Positions 51,901-54,994 of a stretch of DNA of 54,994 bases are shown piece by piece. The translations under genes were made by a program, and so were the position numbers. Source of the stretch: Yoonia litorea. GTDB taxonomy: Bacteria; Pseudomonadota; Alphaproteobacteria; Rhodobacterales; Rhodobacteraceae. Every line of letters starts with the position of its first letter. Position 1 is the first letter of the stretch. The notes below the pieces were generated by a model that searched no databases, was not told the DNA's origin, and saw nothing but the letters and a program-made list of their open reading frames with translations. The stretch lies in NCBI RefSeq assembly GCF_900114675.1, contig NZ_FOZM01000006.1, positions 1-54,994 of the forward strand, in the 5' to 3' direction.

Positions 51901-54900
51901 CCAGCCGCAAAATTCAGCGTGCCAGCATCGCCTGCCGCGATAGCACCGGAGGTGACATCAGCCGCAGCAAATACCAAGGAGAATTCCCCCGGGGGTCCGC
52001 GGGCACTGATGCTGTCGAATGTGATCGACGTGCCATCTGTTTTGACAAAGGTGAAATCGCTGGCTGTGACAGACGCGATATCGAGTGTCTGCGTATCGCC
52101 GAGCGAGAAGTTGACCACGACATTGGCCCCGTCAGCGATTGCATTGGCTGTGACCTCGTTGGTCGCCCCAATCGCGGTGATCGTGCCACCGTCGGTGCCG
52201 ATCCAGTCGAAGCTGCCGCCAATGAACTCAACCGTCACATTGTTCGCAACAACGGACCCTGCGAATTCACCGACGAACCAGATGCGGAATACCTCGACAC
52301 CATTGGCCTCGGACCGCAGATGCACGGCTGCCTGCGTTTCATCGACCGCAATCGACGTGCCGTCGAGCGTGCTCAGAACAACCTCTGGCGCGAGGTCAAT
52401 CACGCTGTCGATATCGACGCCGCTGGCATAGCTCGGCGGTGTGAAGGCCACATCGACGAAGCCGCGGTTATTGATGGTCACGACATCCTGCACGCTGCCA
52501 TTGACAGGATCAGTCAAGCTTCCCTGAAGCTGGAGTGTCGCAAAGCTCTGGGTTGCGGCATCGTTAATGAAGTTTTCTGTGACAACGCCCGCAGCATCTG
52601 TCGTGCCGGAAGCAAAGCTGCCAGCAACGAAGTTGACATCAACAGTGCCGCTGGTGAAGGCGCCGGTGATGAAATAGCGGACCAGATTGCCGTCACCCAG
52701 CACCATGAACTCGCCGTTGAGCGCAGCCGTGCCAAGACCGGACCCGGCCAGCGTAATCTCGTTGCCAGCCACATCGGCGCCATCCAGATCAAGGATCAGG
52801 TCGTTGTTCGCATTTGGCTCATAAGCCACGTCGAGGTAGCTGATATTCAGTGTGCTGCTGTCGAAACCGACTGGACCGCTACCGGTCGAAACAGTGCCGG
52901 TGTTTGTGGCAAAGCTGCCGGCGATCAGTTCAATGGTGGTTCCGGCTGTGAACTCACCGATTGTCCAGAAGCGGAAGATGTAGTCACCGCTTGTTGCCTC
53001 TGGGTTCAGCCAGATCGGGGCTTGCGTGTCGTCAAAGACAATATCGCCACCAACGAACATGAACTCGGCTGCCAGATCAGTCACCGAACCAAGGCTCAAT
53101 GTGCCGGTGGCAAAACGCTCAAGTGCCAGATCGACATAGCCGCGGTTGTTGAGGTCCAGCACAGGCACCGCGTCACTGTCGGATGGATCGACAATGTTGG
53201 CCTGTGGTCCGACAGCCGCAAACGCCAGGCTGAGCGCACGGTTGTTGTCGAGCGCATCCTGCGCGATTGTCACTGTCACATCGCCGGTGGTGGTCGGTGC
53301 GTCAAAGAAGACACGCAGGACATCACCGTCCAGCATCATCAGCGCTGAGGCGTTGGCACCCTTGACTTTGATTTCTGACAAAAGCGGCAGTGCCGTCGGA
53401 AGCGTCTCACCACCCGCGGCAGTCAACTGCAGGTCAAAGTAGGACTGCGCGTCATCAAGCTGTCCGGCCTTGGTGATCACTTCAGACGCCGTTGCATCAC
53501 TCACCACAACCAGGGCGAGCGTCGCATTGACAGCAACAGGGTTGGTGATCGGATCAACCGCATTAACCACCAGCGCAAGCTTGTCGACCGTCGCGCCATC
53601 CGCCAGCGCTTCTGTCAGCGTGTAGCGGTAAACCAGTTCCGACCCGCTATCCGAGATCAGCTCAGCAGTGCGGTTTTCTGCAATGGTGATTGCAACACCG
53701 TCATAAGTCAGCGTGATCTGCGCGTTCGTCAGACTGTCAGGATCGAATGTGCCGGTGATGTTGCTCACGCGGACATCAATGTATTCCTGACCAGAGATGT
53801 CGTCAGTGCGGCCTGTGGTGTCATCAGTAACAGTCCAGCCACCATCAAGTGCCACGATCTGCACATCGTTCACATCTGCAAAGCTGCCTGTGGTCCAGTA
53901 GCGATATGTGAGCCCACCAAGGCTGACCGGCGCTTGCGCATCGTCAACCGTGATTGTGCCAACGCCATCGCCAACCAGCGTGAATTCCGCTTCGGCATCC
54001 GTGATCGACAGGACATTGATCGTGCCGCTTGTTGGGGCCGTGAAGGTCACGTCGATGTAGCCGCGCTCGCTGAGGGCAACGACGTCAATCGATGTGCCAG
54101 GGTTGATCAGCTCAGCAGTCGCGCCTTCGACGAAAACATCGACCGTTGCTTGCGCGGCTGGTGTGTTGCCGTCCGCATCAGCCCATGCATTCGCCGTATA
54201 GGAAAGGCGATAGACACCCGCTGCCAGATCAGCCGAGGTGATGTTGTAACGGAACTCCGTGATCCCTTCGGCTGCAAGCTCGGCATCGGTCAGATCGGCG
54301 TAATTCTTCTGATAGGTCTCGGAGAACGTGACATATGTCGCAACACCATCAACGATCTGAAGCGATACTGCCTCTGGCGCGCCCAGAGTGATCGACGGAC
54401 CACCACCAATACGGCTCAGTGTGATCTCGCCACCATCGATGGTGCTGTAATCAAGCGCCGCACCGCCCGGTGCGATGTAGCTGACATAGATCGCGTCAAT
54501 CGTGTTGAGCGCGTTGACATCAACGGTATAGCCGGTGCCATCCAGTGTCGGTGTCAACGGACCCGATACCTCGATGCGCGGTGCGGCAACGGTGAATGTC
54601 ACATCATCATTGCTGAGGTTGCTCAGGCCATTGTTGCTAAAGGCATCCGCATTGAAGCTGACCGTATAGTCACCGACACCAAAGGCATCAGCGGCAAAGG
54701 TAAAGCGGACAGTGTCACCGTCGATGACCAGCACATCTTCGATTGTCAGTGCAGTGCCGTCCTTGCGCACGGTGATCAGCGGCGTCAGGTTGGCGACGAT
54801 CTGATTCAGCGCCGCCTGCGTGATGCCTGCGCCCAGTTCGGGGATGAGGTCGATATCAAGGAATGGTGCGCGCACCGCAGCAACTGTCCCTACGCGTGTG

Positions 54901-54994
54901 ATCGGATCGCCTGGATTGCTGACTTTGCCGCGATCCGAGTAGACCGTCTCATTCGTCGTGGTGTCTGTGAATGACCAGCTCTGATAGACAAAGC
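33918..54994 (-). CDS. Giant LEPR-XLL repeat protein, C-terminal 6,993 codons and stop
   Basis: This is the 3' part of the gene that starts at 15357. Bases 54900-54994 repeat 1-95 and should be counted once. A GTG at 54875 is only an internal valine, because coding continues upstream without a stop. In order: Ig-like repeats with a GYIDVxF core (about 54,100-51,800); long beta-rich stretches of the glycine/serine-rich 'GSITL' type (51,500-48,700); a first RTX-like block (48,500-47,400); repeats joining an LxxGxGDD-like core to Ig-like strands (47,300-44,900); Calx-beta-like segments (44,520-43,790); six 'GE-W' modules (43,720-40,560); and a long RTX-like array (38,200-34,300). The end is a Gly/Pro-rich tail without the hydrophobic DFxFA-type ending of type I substrates and without an LPxTG-type anchor. 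With the 5' part it is about 12,112 residues, roughly 1.2 MDa. The export genes begin 91 bases after its stop. Confidence 0.96.
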   Translation of the reverse strand, partial: FVYQSWSFTDTTTNETVYSDRGKVSNPGDPITRVGTVAAVRAPFLDIDLIPELGAGITQAALNQIVANLTPLITVRKDGTALTIEDVLVIDGDTVRFTFAADAFGVGDYTVSFNADAFSNNGLSNLSNDDVTFTVAAPRIEVSGPLTPTLDGTGYTVDVNALNTIDAIYVSYIAPGGAALDYSTIDGGEITLSRIGGGPSITLGAPEAVSLQIVDGVATYVTFSETYQKNYADLTDAELAAEGITEFRYNITSADLAAGVYRLSYTANAWADADGNTPAAQATVDVFVEGATAELINPGTSIDVVALSERGYIDVTFTAPTSGTINVLSITDAEAEFTLVGDGVGTITVDDAQAPVSLGGLTYRYWTTGSFADVNDVQIVALDGGWTVTDDTTGRTDDISGQEYIDVRVSNITGTFDPDSLTNAQITLTYDGVAITIAENRTAELISDSGSELVYRYTLTEALADGATVDKLALVVNAVDPITNPVAVNATLALVVVSDATASEVITKAGQLDDAQSYFDLQLTAAGGETLPTALPLLSEIKVKGANASALMMLDGDVLRVFFDAPTTTGDVTVTIAQDALDNNRALSLAFAAVGPQANIVDPSDSDAVPVLDLNNRGYVDLALERFATGTLSLGSVTDLAAEFMFVGGDIVFDDTQAPIWLNPEATSGDYIFRFWTIGEFTAGTTIELIAGSFATNTGTVSTGSGPVGFDSSTLNISYLDVAYEPNANNDLILDLDGADVAGNEITLAGSGLGTAALNGEFMVLGDGNLVRYFITGAFTSGTVDVNFVAGSFASGTTDAAGVVTENFINDAATQSFATLQLQGSLTDPVNGSVQDVVTINNRGFVDVAFTPPSYASGVDIDSVIDLAPEVVLSTLDGTSIAVDETQAAVHLRSEANGVEVFRIWFVGEFAGSVVANNVTVEFIGGSFDWIGTDGGTITAIGATNEVTANAIADGANVVVNFSLGDTQTLDIASVTASDFTFVKTDGTSITFDSISARGPPGEFSLVFAAADVTSGAIAAGDAGTLNFAAGAWDYNGTASEAPANVSLSIDTTETASYIDVKLEPLGGTIDLTTLDGDEFTFSGTGAGTAQINTAIEVMDLGDSVFRFFLAGAFTTGTVSVDFAANAWADTDGNLSIASSEKFRLIEALQDGAAPRDGEAQTSRVFFIDIAGSITLEVPGISEPLLEIRGEISFEFGDFVKADGSTVFRFSVNAGGTVDVYKLGNIGSAAARFILETSGVSATPQFWGVATVQTNFGFLEQFGVYLSGSATLQVNLTGEDKVETLKLEGIPGDQIGTATGTLGLNTGVSFFTPIAVSGTVSTAFENAGVTLGGDATIELVKKNDGKGTSQWRVTDGSKQYFVDIANGNATLSAEDREYTLTRNSAVFEILGSLKLVAPGDDLTDPILATLEGGFYLKISDERFEVFAIANASIGDTESASGALISGRAEGLFIIDFIDEGGNGVDDRGVAGSFTLELSADANAIGNLPENIFKLDASVRVIFNTTQVDQEFEVPTSFLPFLAADAPSTLTIYGAKPALGQDEPARNAKPGIYFVLRISGSITLFNAVTLNGFFEFSTSADETRITGFASANIDYIGAVQGTVDLRLLTVSGSEGIVGRLTLLRVAGTPGEIAGTSIPSLSMRATLVLEVNSFATGYILDDTVLNDEDVLRYDLGETLPDGVTQRYGPDPITDLPGNTGIKLGDVALQNGLTLIISGELIIFDVIILEGDFYLSIQANPEVELTASFNVRATLVGLASFDLQGGLILGEGGLAIYANIAVDFNLANAIRVAGQGTFALSTFTIDKSLFIPGTGAQTVLSPGFMFEIQGSADFLGFATASGRVFIEVSASRFTVEFDLSFGLGGLNVAAQGGLTLIYSGNTVQGFALLLNVTLDANIAGAIDIEAGGLLMINTTSNTVTLNGRAIAEKSFSLVLTGEVTFLKVLTFDAAFSIIVSGNEWRVDFSASMDFFGIATMSVSGWFDNNGYFNLSLRGQLVLGSSSFGLTGNFSIDVGYEPILEGDTVVGTRLFVSGGASVSLRAFGISWGTVSVNFSFFAEGAGRVPVTISADASVRINFGLFKITFRVSMSFNVGYIELPRPIFLAGNETGDLRLFGSGALYANVGTRGSSRDLGTFEGDGTGFNDESYQIYALGDGTTQGQKLRVVAGGREQIFDDVTSFVFDGGQGNDYLYVDPTVTIPVTFRGGEGIDTLDYQGSGLLTVNDTAASRTGSGAGDQISIGGNAAAGSVVNGSEGNDYIFSTSANAITINAFGGNDVVDHKGDGAAIINGGAGNDALLGGSAGDTINGDGGNDEIDARGGANTVNGGTGTDRIWSAMTYAGVQTFDGGTKADNDTVIFYGTGGADTLTVSESGSIFTVLGGNTTANITDVKIVQIHTLGGADKVTVNPFGASATDTLFIDDDREVETPDTTDVTNNPDGPTDTAADEVIIIGTNAADIFTFSDGVNAAGNATGAETLLSVTFQGISSGAVSITREDTRRADGDALTILAGEGADQINASALTGDLMALTLKGEGGNDTIVGSRFNDVIDGGAGSDTVTGGEGFDQFFETDGIATDNDRLIETFADEDFGLFENYLLVGNLLTDDGLAGYETAAIDDDDAIFATGDVWSTSGIGAGQTTVEALNGLYETITINGGSGDATFVVNDIDGKVRVGNTLLNVTAFDGAVTLDNGAGTSTEFYLINAPTGSNFTVTIADTGGTDRLLYAGGDLADLVTVTETQITSEILVDAVDPLNNVGAATLTVNYTGIEVIEVNTANGADVVAVRGNDVPVHINTGAGFDTINIGSNAGIERGVVYTGGTLNNIDALIDVDGFDRVVGTSIDRGFDTLNIDDSADSVGDTGVNTIGLQDRATPEGRMEISGFDLSVAGITYFAIEQVRLDLGNTATDVTLDSTGLQDATTINFNGGADAIDIYTINGPLTVSLGEGDDAAVISDQVGNADTVNGILYGLLSISGDGGTDTLYVNDSGDNIADANNTLSATQITGFGIMVGIDYFTFEALTLETSNGANGIHIIDTHSGTTLLRTGDENVPSTLAIASDVINITAIGGDTRIELGQGNDIVRVNYDADGRQTFLNGLDSGDPSNPFELILDGEGGSDFYEIGLAGSGTSTVIVADSGTASSGIDNIEIKGTNEDDLFLFRANAELNAGIVAAVALDLNGDPTGEIERVQYDRAIDGDVRVNGRDGDDTFVLDDTLAGVLVFGDAGNDIFQVGQLFNSPRDSENPFNGLSGIDYYRTVQVTLGFLSRGISVNATLNGGIGEDSFTVYSNQAQLFLFGNEDDDNFTVRSFVKVDPSDSNAPFTNINGGQGADFIEYNVNAPVVIDGGDGFDILTVIGGEFGDDYVITDGGVFGAGLYISYTGLEKIVVDALQGNDTFFIQGTSEGVALDIVGGTGSDTFNVGGSDLDGVTTGGAITVVSNSLNGHSGLIQTTVSSDDPYFNEIFAQDVVASVDDNDEPQLIFFNDLDALRVFESPLMDQSLVLNTYRIALTRAPDEDVTVSITPTVDTEGNRAAGAAGVAINGSATGAILTFTADNWYIPQEVTVIAIDDTLAEGKRVVLLRHNVTEGTDQADEDPYDAIVTANVAVNVIDNDVAEVLLFPVDDSSVVDVANDNVVGESLVAAGDAFNVVLSRAPTGPVTINLDFDGNVSLSDTTLSFDSGNWNEAQTVTVAANDDNAPEGVHFARITPSIADDSRDAFLGITNDDVALGIAANINRDIAQERTADVLYTSVDVEILRGTTAYDDTFIEYWSVTVNGREYRFGVPTATEAVPPITIDLGIFGIFTIVNGIEAQTITASDIATLLADAINADTQQSVTALAVGDVLRLTDSDGFTLRTSLETIRADHGFLVTPAAGDLQVQIEGAAFEVDASDNTGAPLTVTGDRAPEVITYLLEDGGDGVNVGETWRISTEEGDVIYTAKLDDTLQEVVLGLIEGFDSTDISASPLYALAWLDLGTEGDVDIEAGFTWRILLNGREVSYTANAGDILDGYAGPNGVGAAFAAEINKIEGVRAFADTATGRILVAFDFNAGGFSFFGLSEIADPDLETTTVILDQDSELPPVILYTGIMLYRTPGTSSVPAAAVEIARFDSSTSDDVLRGATIFGNNTVFSTTHWQRALIAVPEITGIIEEGEVYAIRVGAEITVGNGLEFTDYDYTVGANGENLTPNVFDFIVYDDDAPTVEIVESGGSTDVAERADGDVQITDTFDIFLTGAPATGTTVTVEVTPLETRTYNSQLAFDADANFGENERVQVQIAAPLASLTVGGTATAGEIWSITVFNSDALRSSSQTVTHVVQVGESIATIINSLRSKLDELADYAALTSEDDANTIDISYSGTAKGFFIEASISPDTRGAFDIRTVQDFSFRDVLEIEMTGIPTAGEIWSLTYNGTLYTHTVMAGDSLSNIAASFAERMIAAEDLKTATGARDYDIIVDGRTISITAIDPATAVATASGSINTRSSGEIGLRQYVVFDETNWMTPQTITVLAIDDEILDGGDALVFGEFNKRVNSIRGPVTFFGGQSNTDTSLQTPILLPGEINLPLPAGTIDNITNEGDGVIRITDFETSHTNRDYGARPGFEPRINEVAAIYDIATINGEDLSGRIDITSVSQDILSFVDENGLDVSLNVNGTDAVLNGDALFFGTPGQADLAALDWLRAYLQLDGKLVSGMSISVTLTKTPGGSDSQTFTVTPSDEDLYFGPILRDLAEQIRLGGLFDAVATVNLLGETRLSIAELSDAGNGFDISVSITGAPDLTTTISGVPVQNQYTNASWTLAALQILNTSVGETWDLSLNGGAAKSVTVADGDIAEVTNGLAALLANALKPVVSGSSITVEGILPEDFSAVVGATYSYAPVNLNLRVNEETQIDTLIIYNNESPAVEEAVLTDTRLTGLGMAGDTPIGGEVFAGGLTYFDIEVLDLRLGKNTDRLTIETTHSGTTLIDTAGGDDEITVKTTNGHLFLTTGEGDDRIDIGSDQSLVDQITGLITIDMGGDAGDTLNVNDAGDTNDNIINVSEDRITGMDMPLVSEIQLISVRAVGGTFTLTDGVNVSAAISVLDGTQTAAESAKAAIDALLGTDATVTVTREGSTTVFRVEFAGKDVGLDITDLIVGDTTGLLGDAQTSVEVLVSELRKGATSIDLNNVYKVDINATGGTFVLIFDLADGTTVQTDPIAWNATTTELAAALEPVLNPNNAFPFLPYTDNFAVIRQGDTIFVTLQGQLREATARVDTRGLTGEVRNITYAIDSVTAGEGFAVITTDLATASLKSGTADTVFVVFALATDTAATIAAKLAAQINAAQGPMISATADAEGNLTITSRSGERISVAASTNLVNVSSSDLAVINSAQDGIAYQGVSILNIYAGAGDDVLNVTGTSANTLIELGDGNERIFVGSTAAYGLGDAPLFLEGHLNDINGVLDIVAGAGRHVLMISDEAAIAGDGTADAPVVITDDRAAALDAIDLREGDREIAADNEIYIVGLAPAAITFGADGGDFFDGITIWTGFGDDTILIDGTSKRDDAGDFVTWTTLNTGLGDDTVTVDLDSNDGLLILNAQGPYEDLFKFGDFDTVDASTTSIDLIIFGGQDRDIITGGTADDIIFGDRGFVAFISEIGGERIISAVGSGVADMNVGYGQTYHPTAALSTGQLIRISTIVYANGDVDELYGLSGEDIILGGEAGDTITDTTDSGILIGDYAFIDFHNVTLDDALKGLVNRIETRAYGLGGADTITGTPSNDIVIGGEQGDIIVTRGGDDIVIGDAGYIDYITIDNDPTDLDEIGAVRSGYDGDDVIDAGAGADMIIGGNSTTQDTIQAGDGDNVVIGDLGVITGKDTGPGQDGGLPLTLDVVRSIAQGFGGTDIITHGTGEDVIIGGTGADEVIATSGEAGRDIIFGDGGIVSFRDAQSNGSNVTDLIMSYQPRVGDADIIAAGDGGDIVIGGAGADEITVGDGDSIVAGDAVIVTGADSGLIDPDQALITLTSIATIAPTIGAGDLINIGDGFGVVIGGLGTDEITKGDGDAIIIGDNGRILTNTEASRSDPHILLVETTTPELGAFDIITTGAGDDIIIGGAGGDIINASHGDNIVMGGGALITGRDVYPTDGQLIQITLEQITPVAPELGDDDDTITTGLGRDIVMGGAGADTIVTNDGAGTDGDDVVVGDHALMRFAISKGVEIPVEISSTDPLNGDGDEITTGTGRDIIIGGTGGDIINAGAGNDLVFGDYATISGLIRVEDLPLGPGRVFDYSSIFVTNADLGGDDTITAGSGDDVVLGQTGNDTIFGGAGDDDIIGGHNVAQDAAGNLANDGDDRIDAGAGDDVVLGDSGTIYRTFSLDDPRMRALEDGLIYGVTPGVNDGEALITDSIMRNPDGTAQRVIVIYNHSETADPLGYGDDYIAGGADDDMIFGQMGNDTIQGDGTTDFADERILSESRDLLTNLQTLVPSADDWAGVGTDGDDYIEGNGGNDLIFGNLGQDDIVGGSSSLFEGLSGDVSNRPDGDDVIFGGSGTAIARNDAGDESDEGHARDADTIAGDNANIYRLVGTNDTDSGAYLTFNYDTYSGTLRIIPRAVELLDYTEGGIDIDAFASLKDRGGADEIRGEAGDDTIYGQRGNDVLYGDGQSDDLIGGTGHDWISGGTGSDGVIGDDGRIMTSRNSTEFGEPLNGVAALDAVDVLLTTDEFDAVRAVLYFDNLLVKRVNLTPFSTNPNDPSDRDWNASEANDIIFGGLGDDYLHGGVGDDAISGAEALPYSETPRAMNGQIISYDTPINTGDAVGYNGAAQEGTPLMSFFDPSNPRGELRVGDDPFFLNFDPTEGPVSGVSENGLTSDGDDKIFGGIGNDAIVGGTGRDQMYGGYGDDFISADDDTTGNNNRSDDDISYEDFAFGGAGEDILIANNVGDRLIDWAGEFNSYYTPFQSVGEPTVINDYSLGLVQYIYALGTNDGIDPTRADDTAFEGVLDGLPAIYELGEPFGELGIVVSSDTSEYSEQFGQNRYPGRGGAIDGAETPRIAPIPDGDRLLASPTGNFG
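34300..38200 (-). repeat. C-terminal long-period RTX-like array of the giant protein
   Basis: Near residues 10,690-11,990 the protein repeats a long unit. An RTX pair like GAGDDIIIGGAGGD is followed by a stretch with IxGDxGxI and then about 40 residues of beta-strand sequence. At least ten units are visible. The array is acidic and should bind calcium. The antisense strand happens to be open for long stretches here, because GC-rich repeat codons avoid antisense stops. Confidence 0.82.
40560..43720 (-). repeat. Six 'GE-W' modules with a following GD-L-xIAxxLA helix
   Basis: Six related segments occur near 43700, 43240, 43050, 42140, 41800 and 40600. Their pattern is: small residue, G or F, E/F/T, W, then a short strand, NG, a (Y)T-V strand, GDxL, and an amphipathic stretch with IAxxLAxxI. 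Examples are GEIWSLTYNG and GETWDLSLNG. They alternate with Calx-beta-like strands. The module is seen in other giant marine proteins, but I know no established function. Confidence 0.6.
47400..48500 (-). repeat. Internal RTX-like calcium-binding repeat block of the giant protein
   Basis: The frame contains several GGxGxDxxx-type nonapeptides, such as GGAGNDALLG and GDGGNDEIDA, near residues 7250-7620. Such repeats fold as calcium-bound beta rolls after export in the RTX family. The block sits in mid-protein and may act as a calcium-dependent folding point. Confidence 0.8.
51800..54100 (-). repeat. Ig-like repeats with a GYIDVxF core
   Basis: The core (G/S/E)Y(I/V/L)DV recurs near 54050, 53770, 53130, 52820, 52450 and 51810. 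Each is followed by a SxTDxxxEFxL strand, a DxxQAP loop and a strand like RxWxxGxF. Related copies lie near 3420, 2970 and 260 in the 5' half. The pattern resembles bacterial Ig-like or SbsA-like repeats of large surface proteins. I could not assign an exact family by eye. Confidence 0.7.
54900..54994. repeat. Terminal redundancy: identical to bases 1-95, closes the circle
   Basis: The last 95 bases match the first 95 bases without a difference. The giant minus-strand reading frame runs through the join without a stop or frame change: reading down from base 95 to base 1 and then from 54899 gives continuous coding sequence. This is what an assembler leaves at the ends of a circular molecule, so the unique length is 54,899 bp. 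A real tandem duplication inside the gene is the alternative, but its position exactly at both contig ends makes that unlikely. Confidence 0.96.

Noticed and set aside
54875..54877. GTG as the start of a 6,985-residue protein
   Set aside because: The frame is open upstream through the circle junction to ATG 15357, and the upstream part carries the LEPR-XLL and protease motifs.

Overview
The window is a complete circular plasmid of 54,899 bp, probably from a marine alphaproteobacterium of the Rhodobacterales/Roseobacter group. Its last 95 bases (54900-54994) repeat bases 1-95 exactly, so the sequence closes on itself and the numbering breaks inside a gene. The taxonomic guess rests on the style of the replication and partition genes, the GC-rich codon use and the LEPR-XLL giant protein. 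It is an inference, not a database result.

Region by region. (1) 33918-54899 continuing through the junction into 1-15357, minus strand: one uninterrupted reading frame of about 12,112 codons (36.3 kb, 66% of the plasmid). It encodes a giant, apparently exported repeat protein. The order is an LEPR-XLL N-terminal motif, a matrixin-like zinc protease module, at least 17 tandem FAGxG repeats, Ig-like repeats, RTX-like repeats, Calx-beta-like segments, a family of 'GE-W' modules and a long C-terminal RTX-like array. (2) 15358-18604: the giant gene's leader, parB and parA (minus strand), palindromes that look like ParB binding sites, and a replication-origin region. (3) 18605-22397, plus strand: a Rep_3-type replication initiator, an AAA/DUF4143 ATPase behind a palindrome, and a divergent PLP enzyme of the serine hydroxymethyltransferase fold, ended by a strong hairpin. 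(4) 26857-22469, minus strand: a secreted FG-GAP/VCBS/RTX protein, a lipoprotein with a 13-glycine linker and an outer-membrane beta-barrel protein. (5) 33826-27043, minus strand, directly downstream of the giant gene: four tightly packed genes encoding a GAF-membrane-HlyD fusion, a PqqD-like/M50 protease/HlyD fusion, a shortened SecA-like ATPase and a small periplasmic HlyD adaptor.

The most interesting reading is that regions 1 and 5 form one system: a giant surface or matrix protein with a special N-terminal signal, plus a dedicated export or processing machine built from a SecA paralogue, a site-2-protease-like membrane protein and three adaptor-type proteins. No type I ABC transporter or TolC-like channel is encoded here. 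The giant protein lacks the usual type I C-terminal signal, while the smaller RTX protein of region 4 appears to have one, which suggests two different export routes. No conjugation genes, toxin-antitoxin pair, transposase, integrase, CRISPR array or RNA gene was recognised.
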